Of a stretch of DNA of 64,000 nt, positions 26,845 through 35,345 are shown one piece after another. Position numbers and translations under genes: made by a program. The notes under the pieces were generated by a model that did no database searches, was not told where the DNA came from, and saw only the letters and a list, made by a program, of their open reading frames with translations. Each line of letters begins with the position of its first letter. The first letter of the stretch is position 1. The DNA is taken from positions 23,681 to 87,680 of the forward strand of contig CAMSZT010000009.1 in assembly GCA_947066815.1 (NCBI GenBank). Reading direction: 5' to 3'. The stretch comes from an uncultured Lachnotalea sp. (GTDB lineage: Bacteria > Bacillota > Clostridia > Lachnospirales > Lachnospiraceae).

Positions 26845-28029
26845 ATGTTTGCAGAGAAAATGGTGGAGCTTGGGAGCAGGCGTTCCACGATCCGGGAGAT
26901 TTTTGAGTTTGGAAATAGGCGGGCGGCCCAGGTGGGCAGGGAGAATATTTTTGATTTCAGCCTGGGGAATCCCAATGTGCCCGCACCGGAGACCGTCAGC
27001 GATACGATCGTGAGACTGGTGCGGGAGGAGGATGCGGCGGCCCTCCACGGATACACCAGCGCCCAGGGGGACGCCGTGGTCCGAAACAGGATCGCCGAGT
27101 CCGTCAACCGGGCCCACGGGACCCATTTCACCGGGGACAACCTGTATATGACCGTGGGAGCGGCGGCTTCCCTCTGCGTCTGCTTCAAGGCGCTGGCCGA
27201 GGAGGGGGACGAGTTTGTCGCCTTCGCCCCCTATTTTCCGGAGTACAAAGTCTTTGCGGAGGGAACCGGAGCTAAGTTCCGGGCGGTGCCGGCGGACACG
27301 GAAAGCTTCCAGATCAATTTTGCGGCCCTCGAGGAGATCTTGACGCCGAAGACCAAGGCGGTCGTGATCAATTCCCCCAACAATCCCTCCGGCGTGGTCT
27401 ACTCGGAGGAAACGATCCTCCGGCTGGTCGGGCTTTTGAAGGAAAGGTCCAGGGAATACGGACATCCCATCTACCTGATCTCCGACGAACCCTACCGGGA
27501 GATCGCCTTCGACGGGGTACAGGTCCCCTACCTGACCAAGTATTATGACAACACTTTTGTCTGTTATTCCTACAGCAAGTCCCTGTCCATGCCCGGGGAG
27601 CGGATCGGCTACATCCTGGTCCCCGACGAGATGGAGGGGGCGCGGGAGGCCTATGCGGCGGTCTGCGGCGCCGGGCGGGTGCTGGGCTACGTCTGCGCGC
27701 CGGCCCTGTTCCAGCGGGTGGTCTCCGGGTGTGCCGGGCAGACCTCGGACATCGCAGTCTACCAGAGGAACCGGGATTTGCTCTACAATGCCCTGACCGA
27801 GATGGGATATTCCTGCGTGAAGCCGGAGGGGGCCTTCTATCTCTTCCCCCGCTCCCTGGAGCCGGACGCTTACGCTTTCTGCGAACGGGCGAAGAGCCTG
27901 GACCTGCTGCTGGTGCCGGGGGATGATTTTGACTGCCCCGGCCACGTGCGGATCGCCTACTGTGTGAAGACGGAGATGATCGAGCGGTCCCTCGGGGCGT
28001 TCGAGAAGCTGGCAAAGATGTATCAATAA
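26845..28029 (+). CDS. Class I/II PLP-dependent aminotransferase
   Basis: A fold-type I aminotransferase, 394 residues from this start. Motifs: DFSLGNPNVPAP, VINSPNNPSGVVYS, DEPYREIAF, and the PLP Lys in YSYSKSLSMPGERIG. This subgroup usually begins close to MxxEKMxxLG, which supports ATG 26845 after AGAGGAGG. In-frame ATGs at 26776, 26806, 26821 and 26836 lie in a run of repeated ATGACAGA units, so the true start is uncertain. It follows another aminotransferase by about 125 bp but with its own leader. Confidence 0.85.
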   Translation: MFAEKMVELGSRRSTIREIFEFGNRRAAQVGRENIFDFSLGNPNVPAPETVSDTIVRLVREEDAAALHGYTSAQGDAVVRNRIAESVNRAHGTHFTGDNLYMTVGAAASLCVCFKALAEEGDEFVAFAPYFPEYKVFAEGTGAKFRAVPADTESFQINFAALEEILTPKTKAVVINSPNNPSGVVYSEETILRLVGLLKERSREYGHPIYLISDEPYREIAFDGVQVPYLTKYYDNTFVCYSYSKSLSMPGERIGYILVPDEMEGAREAYAAVCGAGRVLGYVCAPALFQRVVSGCAGQTSDIAVYQRNRDLLYNALTEMGYSCVKPEGAFYLFPRSLEPDAYAFCERAKSLDLLLVPGDDFDCPGHVRIAYCVKTEMIERSLGAFEKLAKMYQ

Positions 28030-28061
28030 AGCGATCGGGGGATGGCGGAAGGGGAATGGAG

Positions 28062-28820
28062 ATGCGGAAAAAGAAGCTTCCCATTGGAATCGAAAATTTT
28101 GAAGATATCATCAAAGAGAATTTCTACTATGTGGATAAAACCGGTTTTATTGCGGAACTACTTCACAATTGGGGAGTGGTAAATCTGTTCACTCGTCCGA
28201 GAAGATTTGGAAAATCATTGAACATGAGCATGTTGGAGCATTTCTTTTCCATGGAAGGCGACAAAAGTATTTTCGACGGGTTGGAGATCGCAAAGGAAAC
28301 GGCGCTCTGCAGGGAGTACATGGGGAAATATCCGGTTGTCTTCGTTTCCCTGAAGGGGAGGGACGCACTGTCCTATGAAACGGCATTTCAAATGGGAGTT
28401 TTGGTCATGAAAAGAGCTGCGGCAAAGGTGCAGTATCTTTTGGACAGCGATGTTTTAAGTGAACAGGACAAATCCGATTACAGGGGATTTTTGGACTCTG
28501 ATATGAAAGAAGCGGTATTTTGATCGGAATTCTGGGAGTGAAAGACCGCTGGGGGGGTATTCTCCAACCGGGAGATAGGCGAAGGCTGCGCGGATATCCT
28601 CGTGGAGCCGGATACGGGAGACATGGGGATCATCATCGAAGTGAAATATGCACACGACGGCAATCTGGATGCCGCGTGCCGGAAAGCACTGAGACAAATC
28701 GAGTGCACCGGATATGAAGAGGAACTTTCAGACAATGGGGTAGAAAACATCCTGAAATATGCGGTTGCATGTTACAAAAAACAGTGTAAAGTCATGCGGG
28801 CAGAAGGGAAAATCCGATAG
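28062..28820 (+). pseudogene. AAA-ATPase-like/PD-(D/E)XK protein, internally deleted
   Basis: The first 152 residues match the N-terminus of the AAA-ATPase_like family (PF09820): LPIGIENFEDI, YYVDKTGFIAELL, TRPRRFGKSLNMSML (Walker A-like). The frame then stops at 28521-28523. Downstream, in another frame, is the family's C-terminal nuclease-like end (GCADILVEPDTGDMGIIIEVKYA, then the QIECTGYEEEL segment). Family members are about 500-580 residues, so some 300 residues are missing. Between the parts is a G7 run. I read this as a decayed gene. Confidence 0.8.
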
Positions 28821-28865
28821 AATGGGATTGCCGACATGTTATTCGGACACTTTACAGGTGAGATA

Positions 28866-28902
28866 AAAAGAGACCGTGGGATGATGGCGGTCTCTTTCTT
28901 TG
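28866..28902 (+). terminator. Rho-independent terminator
   Basis: A stem AAAGAGACCG / CGGTCTCTTT with a T-rich tail lies between the decayed ATPase gene and the convergent DUF2812 gene. It can work on both strands. Confidence 0.7.
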
Positions 28903-28932
28903 TTACCATGTGGACCATCTCATATCTCATCA

Positions 28933-29516
28933 CTATATGACCAGCCGGACGGTCCCTTTGGCCCTGCGGCCGGAGCAGATGATCTTGTAGAGCCCGTCCG
29001 CCGGTATTTCTAGGGCGAAATCGCAGTTTCCGTAAAACAGGGGCTCTCCGCGTTCTGTCTTGACCTGGACGTGCAGCCCGCTGCTGAAACCGACAGTCTG
29101 GGTGAAGAACCGGGGCAGGATTATGCCTGCGAAGAGGATGATGAGCGTGCGGCCCCGGTGTCTCATCACCCGCCGCATCATGTCCAGCCTGGAGGAGTCG
29201 TCGCTGAAGATTTCTTCCCGCCCTTCCCCGGGGGCGCATTTTTTGCGAAAGTAACTGTAGCCGGTGAAGTCGAGCAGGTAATCCCAGCCGCAGTCGGAAA
29301 ATATCTGCACGTACCCGGCCTTGTCACGGATGCCGTCCGGGTTGTAGTCCAGGCGGTAGGACATTTCTTCCGGCTCGCAATGGTCGAAATGGTAGAAGCC
29401 GGGAAAGGTGACGTGTGACAGTTTCCAGCCTCTCTGTGCATGGCGTTTAAGTACGCTTCCTCCTGCCGGTATTGGACGATCGTATAAAATTTGAAAACGG
29501 TTTTGGTCCATTTCAT
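28933..29516 (-). pseudogene. DUF2812 membrane protein, frameshifted
   Basis: The N-terminus (MKWTKTVFKFYTIVQYRQEE, then AYLNAMHRE) is in one frame and the rest (GWKLSHVTFPGFYHF, CEPEEMSYRLDYN) is in the next. One extra G near 29431 would join them exactly as in intact DUF2812 proteins (...HREGWKL...). The second frame has its own start (MDQNRFQ) but without family sense. A membrane segment is near the C-terminal third (LIILFAGIILPRFF). The start ATG directly follows the padR stop (TAA|ATG), the common padR-DUF2812 operon. Either a real inactivating mutation or a sequence error. Confidence 0.75.
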
Positions 29517-29831
29517 TTATCCCATCTCCTTCAGATTTCTGTAGAGGCGTTTGATCCTCTTCTTTTCGATCTCCAGCACTTCTTTCCCCAATGGGGTTAT
29601 GACGTACAGTTTTCGTTTCTCTTCTTCCAGGAGGAAGCGGATCAAACCGTCTTTTTCCATTTTGGACAGGCTTCCGTACATGGTCCCGGGTGCCAAAACC
29701 AGCTCGCCCGCCGTCATCTTTTTCACTTCCTGGACGATCCCGTAGCCGTGGCCGGGTGTCTGCAGGCACAGGAGGATGTAAAAGCTGGTTTCCGTCATGG
29801 GAACGTAGACCTTTTTGATGTGTGCGTCCAT
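29517..29831 (-). CDS. PadR-family transcriptional regulator
   Basis: A 104-residue winged-helix regulator: ETSFYILLCLQTPGHGYGIVQEV, then LAPGTMYGSLSKMEKDGLI (recognition region) and RKLYVITPLGKEVLEI. ATG 29831 follows AAAAAGGAGGCGACC. It probably represses its own operon through a palindromic site just downstream of its -10 box. PadR-DUF2812 pairs often respond to membrane or antimicrobial stress (family knowledge). Confidence 0.92.
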   Translation of the reverse strand: MDAHIKKVYVPMTETSFYILLCLQTPGHGYGIVQEVKKMTAGELVLAPGTMYGSLSKMEKDGLIRFLLEEEKRKLYVITPLGKEVLEIEKKRIKRLYRNLKEMG

Positions 29832-29913
29832 GGTCGCCTCCTTTTTATGCGCAAGCCCGCACAGAGGAATATGCCGCAGGAGCGGCGTGCGGCGTTCTAC
29901 GCTCCGCTTCGGT

Positions 29914-29948
29914 CGGTGCTGAACGTGTGCCACTGGCACACAGCACCG
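29914..29948 (-). other. Hairpin in the padR leader
   Basis: GGTGCTG pairs with CAGCACC around an inner GTGTGCC/GGCACAC stem, with a very small loop. It lies in the roughly 155-nt leader between the padR promoter and start codon. It may affect mRNA stability or translation. Confidence 0.6.
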
Positions 29949-29986
29949 CGGCGAGTAGGGGCGGATGCTCCTTCCCTGCTCGATTG

Positions 29987-30016
29987 TATCACTGCGATGC
30001 ATCGCACTGCGATATA
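29987..30016. promoter_or_regulatory. Probable PadR operator
   Basis: Contains the perfect 14-bp palindrome TGCGATGCATCGCA within two direct copies of ATCGCAGTG (minus strand). It starts at the -10 box of padR, as expected for autorepression. Confidence 0.65.
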
Positions 30017-30044
30017 TTGTACCAGAGAGAAAGAAAAAAGTCAA
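30016..30044 (-). promoter_or_regulatory. Promoter of padR-DUF2812
   Basis: Minus strand TTGACT, 17 bp, TACAAT. Confidence 0.8.
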
Positions 30045-30099
30045 GGGAGGGCGGAAGCCGAAGGACAGGGTGGAAAACTATAATAGGGATGATAAAACA

Positions 30100-30124
30100 A
30101 ACGCCCACGGAAACCGTGGGCGTT
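30100..30124 (-). terminator. Terminator of the citrate synthase gene
   Basis: An 11-bp perfect stem AACGCCCACGG / CCGTGGGCGTT with a 3-base loop. On the minus strand it is followed by TTGTTTTAT. Confidence 0.8.
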
Positions 30125-30142
30125 ATTGTCTGGGGGGGACCG

Positions 30143-31522
30143 TCAGTTCCGGTCGTTCAACTTCACGTATTCTTTGTGCCGTCCCACGTACTTGTAGGCG
30201 GGGCGGATGATCTTGCTGGAGTTGACTAACTCCTCGATCCGGTGTGCGCACCAGCCGGAGATCCGGGAGATGGCGAAGATCGGCGTAAACATCTCGTTGG
30301 GCAGGCCCAGCATGTTGTAGACGAAGCCGCTGTAGAAGTCCACGTTGGCGCAGATGGCCTTGTGGAGGTTCTTCTGCTCGGAGAGGAGGCGGCAGGCCAA
30401 CCGTTCCACGCTGTCATAGAGATTGAATTCATCGACCCGGCCCTTTTCCTCAGAGAGGGCTTCTGCGTACCGCTTGAGGATGACGCAGCGGGGGTCGGAC
30501 TTGGTGTAGACCGCATGGCCGATGCCGTAGATCAGGCCGCTCTTATCAAAAGCCTCCCGGCGCATCAGCTTTTCCAGGTATTCCCGGATGGCGTTCTCGT
30601 CCTTCCAGTCGGAGACATGCTCCTTAAGGTCGGCGAACATGTTCTGAACCTTCAGGTTGGCGCCGCCGTGCTTGAAGCCCTTTAAGGAGCCCAGGGAGGC
30701 GGTCACCGCCGAGTAGGTGTCCGTGCCGGTGGAGGATACCACGTGGGTGGTGAAGGAGGAATTGTTTCCGCCGCCGTGCTCCGCGTGGAGGACCAGGGCC
30801 ACGTCCAGGACCCTCGCTTCCAGCTCCGTGTATCTTCCGTCCGGCCTGAGGAGCCGGAGGATGTTCTCCGCCGTGGAGAGGTCCGCCTTGGGATTGCGGA
30901 TTACCAGGCTCTCGTCCAGGTGATAGTGGCGGTAGGCCTGGTAGGCGTACACCGAGATTAACGGGAACTGGGCGATCAGGTGGAGGGACTGCTTCAGCAC
31001 GTTGGGGATGGAGATGTCATCCGGATTTTTGTCGTAGGTGTAGAGGGTGAGCACGCTTTTTTGCAGGGAGTTCATGATGTCCCTGCTGGGGGCCTTCATG
31101 ATGATGTCCCGGACGAAGGTGTCCGGCAGATTCCGGTAATAGCCCATCAGGTTCAGAAATTCGTCCAGCTGTGCCTGGGAGGGAAGGCTGCCGAAGAGGA
31201 GCAGATAGGTGATCTCCTCGAAGGCGAATTTCCGGCCCCGGACGTCCAAGAGCAGATCCTTCACGTTGTAGCCCTGGTAATAGAGCCGCCCGTCCACAGG
31301 GACCTTTTTCCCGTCGACGGAATCGAAGGCGATCACGTCGGAGATTTCCGTGAGCCCGGTCAGGACGCCTTTGCCGTTGGACTCTCTGAGTCCACGTTTC
31401 ACGTCGTATTCCGTATAGAGATTCAGATCTATGCGATTGGAATTCTTACAATATTCCACCAGCTGGTCCAGGCGGGCCTCAAAGGCAGAATCGGCGGGGT
31501 TTGTTTTTTCAGTATCGAACAT
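30143..31522 (-). CDS. Citrate synthase
   Basis: A 459-residue citrate/2-methylcitrate synthase that condenses oxaloacetate and acetyl-CoA. Active-site motifs: HAEHGGGNNSSFTTHVVSST (His of the catalytic set), GFKHGGANLKV, and GIGHAVYTKSDPR (His and substrate-binding Arg), with the catalytic Asp near DFYSGFVYNMLG. It is longer at the N-terminus than the short type II-like forms; such long forms are common in Clostridia. In anaerobes it feeds glutamate synthesis. ATG 31522 follows GGAGG with a T-rich spacer. It stands alone with its own terminator. Confidence 0.93.
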   Translation of the reverse strand: MFDTEKTNPADSAFEARLDQLVEYCKNSNRIDLNLYTEYDVKRGLRESNGKGVLTGLTEISDVIAFDSVDGKKVPVDGRLYYQGYNVKDLLLDVRGRKFAFEEITYLLLFGSLPSQAQLDEFLNLMGYYRNLPDTFVRDIIMKAPSRDIMNSLQKSVLTLYTYDKNPDDISIPNVLKQSLHLIAQFPLISVYAYQAYRHYHLDESLVIRNPKADLSTAENILRLLRPDGRYTELEARVLDVALVLHAEHGGGNNSSFTTHVVSSTGTDTYSAVTASLGSLKGFKHGGANLKVQNMFADLKEHVSDWKDENAIREYLEKLMRREAFDKSGLIYGIGHAVYTKSDPRCVILKRYAEALSEEKGRVDEFNLYDSVERLACRLLSEQKNLHKAICANVDFYSGFVYNMLGLPNEMFTPIFAISRISGWCAHRIEELVNSSKIIRPAYKYVGRHKEYVKLNDRN

Positions 31523-31815
31523 AGAAAAAAACCTCCTTCTTTTTAAAGTAAATACCTTTATACTCTAACAGGATTTTGGGGATAAGGCAATCCCTGTTCC
31601 GATTTTTGGGCGTTTTTCTTGATTTTTGGAGGATATCCCTGATAAAATTGGGAATAAATCCTATAAAATTTGATCCTCTTTTTGGATCCGCCCGCAGGAC
31701 TGAAAAAAATCCACCTGTGCGGCCGGAAAAAAATAATTATTTATGAAAGGAAAGGAGCATTTTGCTGTGTATATAAGTGAAGGCCTTTATTTTTACGGAG
31801 GGGAGGAGGATGGAA

Positions 31816-32406
31816 ATGAGCGGTCAAAAGATGAATGATCAGAAGATGAATGATCAGAAGATCATGGAGCTTTACTGGGAGCGCAAAGAAGCTGCCATCG
31901 CAGCGACTTCAGAAAAATACGGCAGGTTCTGTCATGCTATTTCCTATAACATCCTGCACAACAGGGAGGATGCGGAGGAGTGCGTGAACGACACCTGGTA
32001 TCACGCCTGGCGCTCCATGCCGCCGAAACGGCCCGAGCGGCTGTCGGCCTACCTGGGAAAGATCACGAGGAATCTTTCCATCAACCGGTTCAGGAGGTAC
32101 AGCGCCAGGAAGCGGGGCCTCGGACAGACGATGCTTGTCCTGTCGGAGCTTGCGGACTGCATTCCGGCAGGCGGAGGCGTGGAGGAGGCGGTGGAAGAAA
32201 TGGCCCTGGTGGATGCCATTGAGATGTTTCTCTACGGCCTGACAGAGCAGAAGCGGAACATATTTATCCGCCGCTACTGGTATCTGACCCCGGTGAAGGA
32301 GATTGCCCGCATCTACGGCATGAGCGAGGGGCGGCTCACGTCCATGCTGTTCCGCATGCGGAGGGAGCTGAAAGGACATTTGGAAAAGGAGGGTATTGTT
32401 GTATGA
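31816..32406 (+). CDS. ECF-type RNA polymerase sigma factor
   Basis: A 196-residue sigma-70 family protein. Region 2 is visible at ISYNILHNREDAEECVNDTWYHAW and region 4 at LVDAIEMFLYGLTEQKRNIFIRRYWY with the HTH VKEIARIYGMSEGRLTSMLFRMR. The N-terminus has a tandem duplication (MNDQK twice). ATG 31816 is six bases after AGGAGG; ATG 31810 and 31777 are alternatives. It overlaps the next gene by 4 bp, so the downstream membrane protein is its likely regulator. Confidence 0.88.
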   Translation: MSGQKMNDQKMNDQKIMELYWERKEAAIAATSEKYGRFCHAISYNILHNREDAEECVNDTWYHAWRSMPPKRPERLSAYLGKITRNLSINRFRRYSARKRGLGQTMLVLSELADCIPAGGGVEEAVEEMALVDAIEMFLYGLTEQKRNIFIRRYWYLTPVKEIARIYGMSEGRLTSMLFRMRRELKGHLEKEGIVV

Positions 32407-33704
32407 AAGAATACAGGGAAAAGGATCCGGAGAACGGAAGAGGACGGGATGAAAGAAAACAGAATGAGGAAGAACGGCTTCTGGACGCCATCGGGAAGAT
32501 CGACGAGGATCTGGTCGCCGACGCGGTCCTGGAGGAGGGGCGGAGGAGACGGAAGTCCTGGATTCCCGCGGCCGTGGCGGCTGCCGCCTGCCTGGCCCTC
32601 GTGATCTTTGCCGGGACGCGGTTTATCCTGAGGGACGCGCCGGGCGGAGAGGAGATCCTGCAGCCGGACTCCCCGGAGGAGCTCACCGTGATTGCGGTGG
32701 GAGAGTTTTTGAACGAGGGCATGGGATATGAAGGGATGATGGCCCACGACATTTCGGAGCTCACCTGTGAAAATCCCTGGAGGGAGGACATGGAGCTGCC
32801 CGCCCTTCCGGTCTATAAGAATGCCCTGACCTATGACGGCCATTACTGTGAGGTTTCCGGCGCGGATTTTGGGGCCATGCGGGAGCGCCTGCTTGCAGTG
32901 GCCGACCGTCTGGGGCTGGAACGGGAGGAGCTCACGATCGGGGACAATGCGCCTGACGAGGAGACGGAGAAGATCATCCGGGAAAAGCTGGAGGGGGAGG
33001 AGGTGGACGCGTATCTGAAACCGACGGCGGTGACGGCGGAGGCGGACGGCATCCGGATCGAGGTGGATATGCAGATGCGGACCCGTATTGGTTTCGAGCC
33101 GGAGAGGGCTCTCCCGGAGCAGTATCATTTCACCTATGAGTCCACCTATGAGGAGCTTGCGGCCCTGGCGGAGTACCTGCAGGAGACCTATGAGGAGCTG
33201 ATCCACATGGAAAAGCCCCGGGCCGAGATCGGCTATGGGGACTATACCTATGCCGGGGAGCGGATGTTTACGCATCTGGCGTTTTTCGACACGGCGGGAA
33301 GCAGCGTCGACCAGATCCTCAATTATAATTTCAACCGGATCGAGTTTAACTGCGGCGAGAACGGAGGACTCTCCTCCGTATGGATCTCCCAGCCGGACCT
33401 GTCGGATCTGGTGGGAAACTATCCGATCATCTCCGCAGAAGAGGCGAGAGCGCTTTTGCTGAAAGGAAACTATATCACCTCCGTCCCCTACGAGGTTCCG
33501 GGCGGGGAATATATCAGAAGGGTGGAACTGGTCTATCGGAACGGAGACTATGAGAAGTACTACATGCCCTACTACAGGTTCTATGTGGAGCTTCCCGAGG
33601 AACAGAGAGAACACGGCTTAAAGGACTATGGCGCCTACTACGTGCCCGCCGTGGAGGGGAGTTATCTCTCCGACATGCCCACCTGGGACGGGAGCTTCAA
33701 CTAA
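32403..33704 (+). CDS. Membrane protein, probable anti-sigma partner
   Basis: A 433-residue protein with a charged cytoplasmic N-terminus (about 1-48), one membrane helix near 52-70 (WIPAAVAAAACLALVIFAG), and a large extracellular domain rich in acidic and aromatic residues. No known catalytic motif was recognised. The layout, and the 4-bp overlap with the sigma gene, fit an anti-sigma factor that senses an outside signal. The short cytoplasmic part with EEERLLDAIGKIDEDLV would contact the sigma factor (inference). Confidence 0.7.
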   Translation: MKEYREKDPENGRGRDERKQNEEERLLDAIGKIDEDLVADAVLEEGRRRRKSWIPAAVAAAACLALVIFAGTRFILRDAPGGEEILQPDSPEELTVIAVGEFLNEGMGYEGMMAHDISELTCENPWREDMELPALPVYKNALTYDGHYCEVSGADFGAMRERLLAVADRLGLEREELTIGDNAPDEETEKIIREKLEGEEVDAYLKPTAVTAEADGIRIEVDMQMRTRIGFEPERALPEQYHFTYESTYEELAALAEYLQETYEELIHMEKPRAEIGYGDYTYAGERMFTHLAFFDTAGSSVDQILNYNFNRIEFNCGENGGLSSVWISQPDLSDLVGNYPIISAEEARALLLKGNYITSVPYEVPGGEYIRRVELVYRNGDYEKYYMPYYRFYVELPEEQREHGLKDYGAYYVPAVEGSYLSDMPTWDGSFN

Positions 33705-33890
33705 AAATCCCGGGGGCTTCCGGGAGCTCTTCGGATGTCCGTAGGATGAGCATGACATATGGCGATGATGTCCGAGCGGAGTCCGTCAAAATCCATGTCA
33801 GACCGGCGGCACAGTCCTTTCACCTCAGACTCGGTGAAACCGGTGTATTCTGAAACGGACCGCTTCCCGGAAGCTGTCGTTTTCCGGATT
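33701..33890 (-). pseudogene. Fragment of an AAA-ATPase-like protein
   Basis: On the minus strand a short frame reads EYTGFTESEVKGLCRRSDMDF, matching the middle of the same PF09820 family as the gene at 28062 (typical form YxGFTxxEVxxLCxxYxMDF). It is bounded by stops on both sides, lacks the Walker and nuclease parts, and ends in the stop region of the anti-sigma gene. A relic of an earlier copy. Confidence 0.5.
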
Positions 33891-34064
33891 TAGATAATAT
33901 CCCGCGGCATTTCCTCCCGCGGGCGAGTTTTCGCCCGGCTGTTTTCTTTATTATCCTGCATTTGCCGGGGAAGAGAAACCGGGCTTTCAAAAAGATCATC
34001 CCCGCGGTTTTTTGCGGGTACAGTGAATTTTGACAAAAAAAATGGCAAAACCCGTATTTTTATG

Positions 34065-34092
34065 TTGACTTTTGCGGGAAATCCGTTATAAT
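34065..34092 (+). promoter_or_regulatory. Promoter of the LacI-family gene
   Basis: TTGACT, 16 bp, TATAAT, upstream of the operator at 34107. Confidence 0.8.
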
Positions 34093-34106
34093 ACTAATAG
34101 ATGATT

Positions 34107-34124
34107 TGTAAAAACGTTACGACA
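34107..34124. promoter_or_regulatory. LacI-type operator 1
   Basis: TGTAAAAACGTTACGACA, an imperfect palindrome centred on AACGTT just downstream of the -10 box. It is nearly identical to 35168-35185 ahead of the ABC operon. Confidence 0.75.
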
Positions 34125-34141
34125 GAGAAAGATGGTTAACA

Positions 34142-35140
34142 GTGAGTGCGACGATTAAGGATGTAGCTGATTATGCACAGGTTGCAGTATCAACGGTATC
34201 ACGGGTGATCAACAACAAGGACCGGGTAAGTCCGGAGACGCGGGAAAAGGTATTTGAAGCGATAAAAGTATTGGGATATGTAAGAAATAATCTGGCGGCA
34301 TCTATGAAAACCGGTGAGACGCATTTTATCGTGATCGTGGTCCCTGATATCAGAAATGAGTTTTATACAGCGGTGGTCCGCGGGGTTGAGTCTGTGGCAA
34401 GTCTGCGGGGATATTATACCCTTGTTTATACGACCAGTGAATTGTATGAAAAAGAAAAGACGGTCTTTGAGGGTGAATTCAGTCATCTGGTGGATGGGAT
34501 CATCCTTGTGCCGGCCAGACCGGACTATACTCTGTATGAGCATGCAAAGCCTACTGTGATCATTGACCGGGAGATCCCGGGCAGTGATATGTATTCGGTC
34601 TGTGTTGATAATTATAAAGGCGTTGTTTTATTGATGGAAGAACTGATCCGGTTCGGACACAGGAAAATTGCGATCATTTCCGGTCCTTTGGTATTTAATA
34701 TAGGCCTTGACCGTATGAATGCTTATACGGACGTGCTCAGGAGGTACCGCATTCCGCTCAAACAGGAATATATAGGGATCGGAGAGTGGTTTGAGGAAGA
34801 CGGATATTATCTGACCAATCAGATGCTGAGGCTGGAGGATCCGCCCACGGCGATCCTTGCTGCAAACAATCTTACCTGCATAGGGAGCGCAGAGTGCCTG
34901 TGTGACCGGGGGCTGGTGATCGGAAAGGATATTTCTCTGGTCGGTTTTGATGATTCCGTTGTGGCGCGTTATCTGAGTCCCGGCATTACCTGTATCCGCC
35001 GGGCTACCAGTGAGATGGGGGAGATCGGAGCAGAGATGCTGCTGGCACTTCTGAATGACAGACAGTGCGATATAAAAGAGAGGAAACAGATTTTGGATGT
35101 GGAATTGATCCAGAGAAATTCTATTGTAAAAATTGAATGA
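34142..35140 (+). CDS. LacI-family transcriptional regulator
   Basis: A 332-residue repressor. The N-terminal HTH (ATIKDVADYAQVAVSTVSRVINNK) is typical and the periplasmic-binding-like sensor domain starts near residue 58. It starts at GTG 34142 (weak ribosome site); no better start keeps the HTH. Two matching operators (34107, 35168) indicate autoregulation and control of the ABC operon. Codon use is visibly more AT-rich than in the 1-33 kb block. Confidence 0.9.
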   Translation: MSATIKDVADYAQVAVSTVSRVINNKDRVSPETREKVFEAIKVLGYVRNNLAASMKTGETHFIVIVVPDIRNEFYTAVVRGVESVASLRGYYTLVYTTSELYEKEKTVFEGEFSHLVDGIILVPARPDYTLYEHAKPTVIIDREIPGSDMYSVCVDNYKGVVLLMEELIRFGHRKIAIISGPLVFNIGLDRMNAYTDVLRRYRIPLKQEYIGIGEWFEEDGYYLTNQMLRLEDPPTAILAANNLTCIGSAECLCDRGLVIGKDISLVGFDDSVVARYLSPGITCIRRATSEMGEIGAEMLLALLNDRQCDIKERKQILDVELIQRNSIVKIE

Positions 35141-35167
35141 CAGGAAATAGTGTATTTTTTTACCGTT

Positions 35168-35185
35168 TGTAAAAACGTTTCGACA
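35168..35185. promoter_or_regulatory. LacI-type operator 2
   Basis: TGTAAAAACGTTTCGACA, one base different from operator 1. It lies 160 bp ahead of the ABC ATPase gene. Confidence 0.75.
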
Positions 35186-35345
35186 TCGAAAAATCTGAAT
35201 TTTTTGAAAAAATCGGCGGTGTTCAGGTAACTATAGGAGGTGAAGGGATAGGCGGGACGGCGATCCGTACCGGCAGACGGATATATGGCAGGGGCCGATC
35301 GTCGGAGCGGGATCTGTGAAATATTGTAAAGAATGAGGAGGCGCT

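Larger units (their letters stand above)
33705..34141. other. 437-bp region between anti-sigma and LacI genes
   Basis: Holds the ATPase relic (33701-33890), GC hairpins at about 33898-33940 (CCCGCGG/CCGCGGG and GGGCGA/TCGCCC followed by TTTTC, probably a terminator), and then the AT-rich LacI promoter and operator. Confidence 0.6.

Noticed and set aside
29071..29418. Plus-strand frame opposite the DUF2812 gene
   Set aside because: The DUF2812 homology is on the minus strand; this frame has no family signal.
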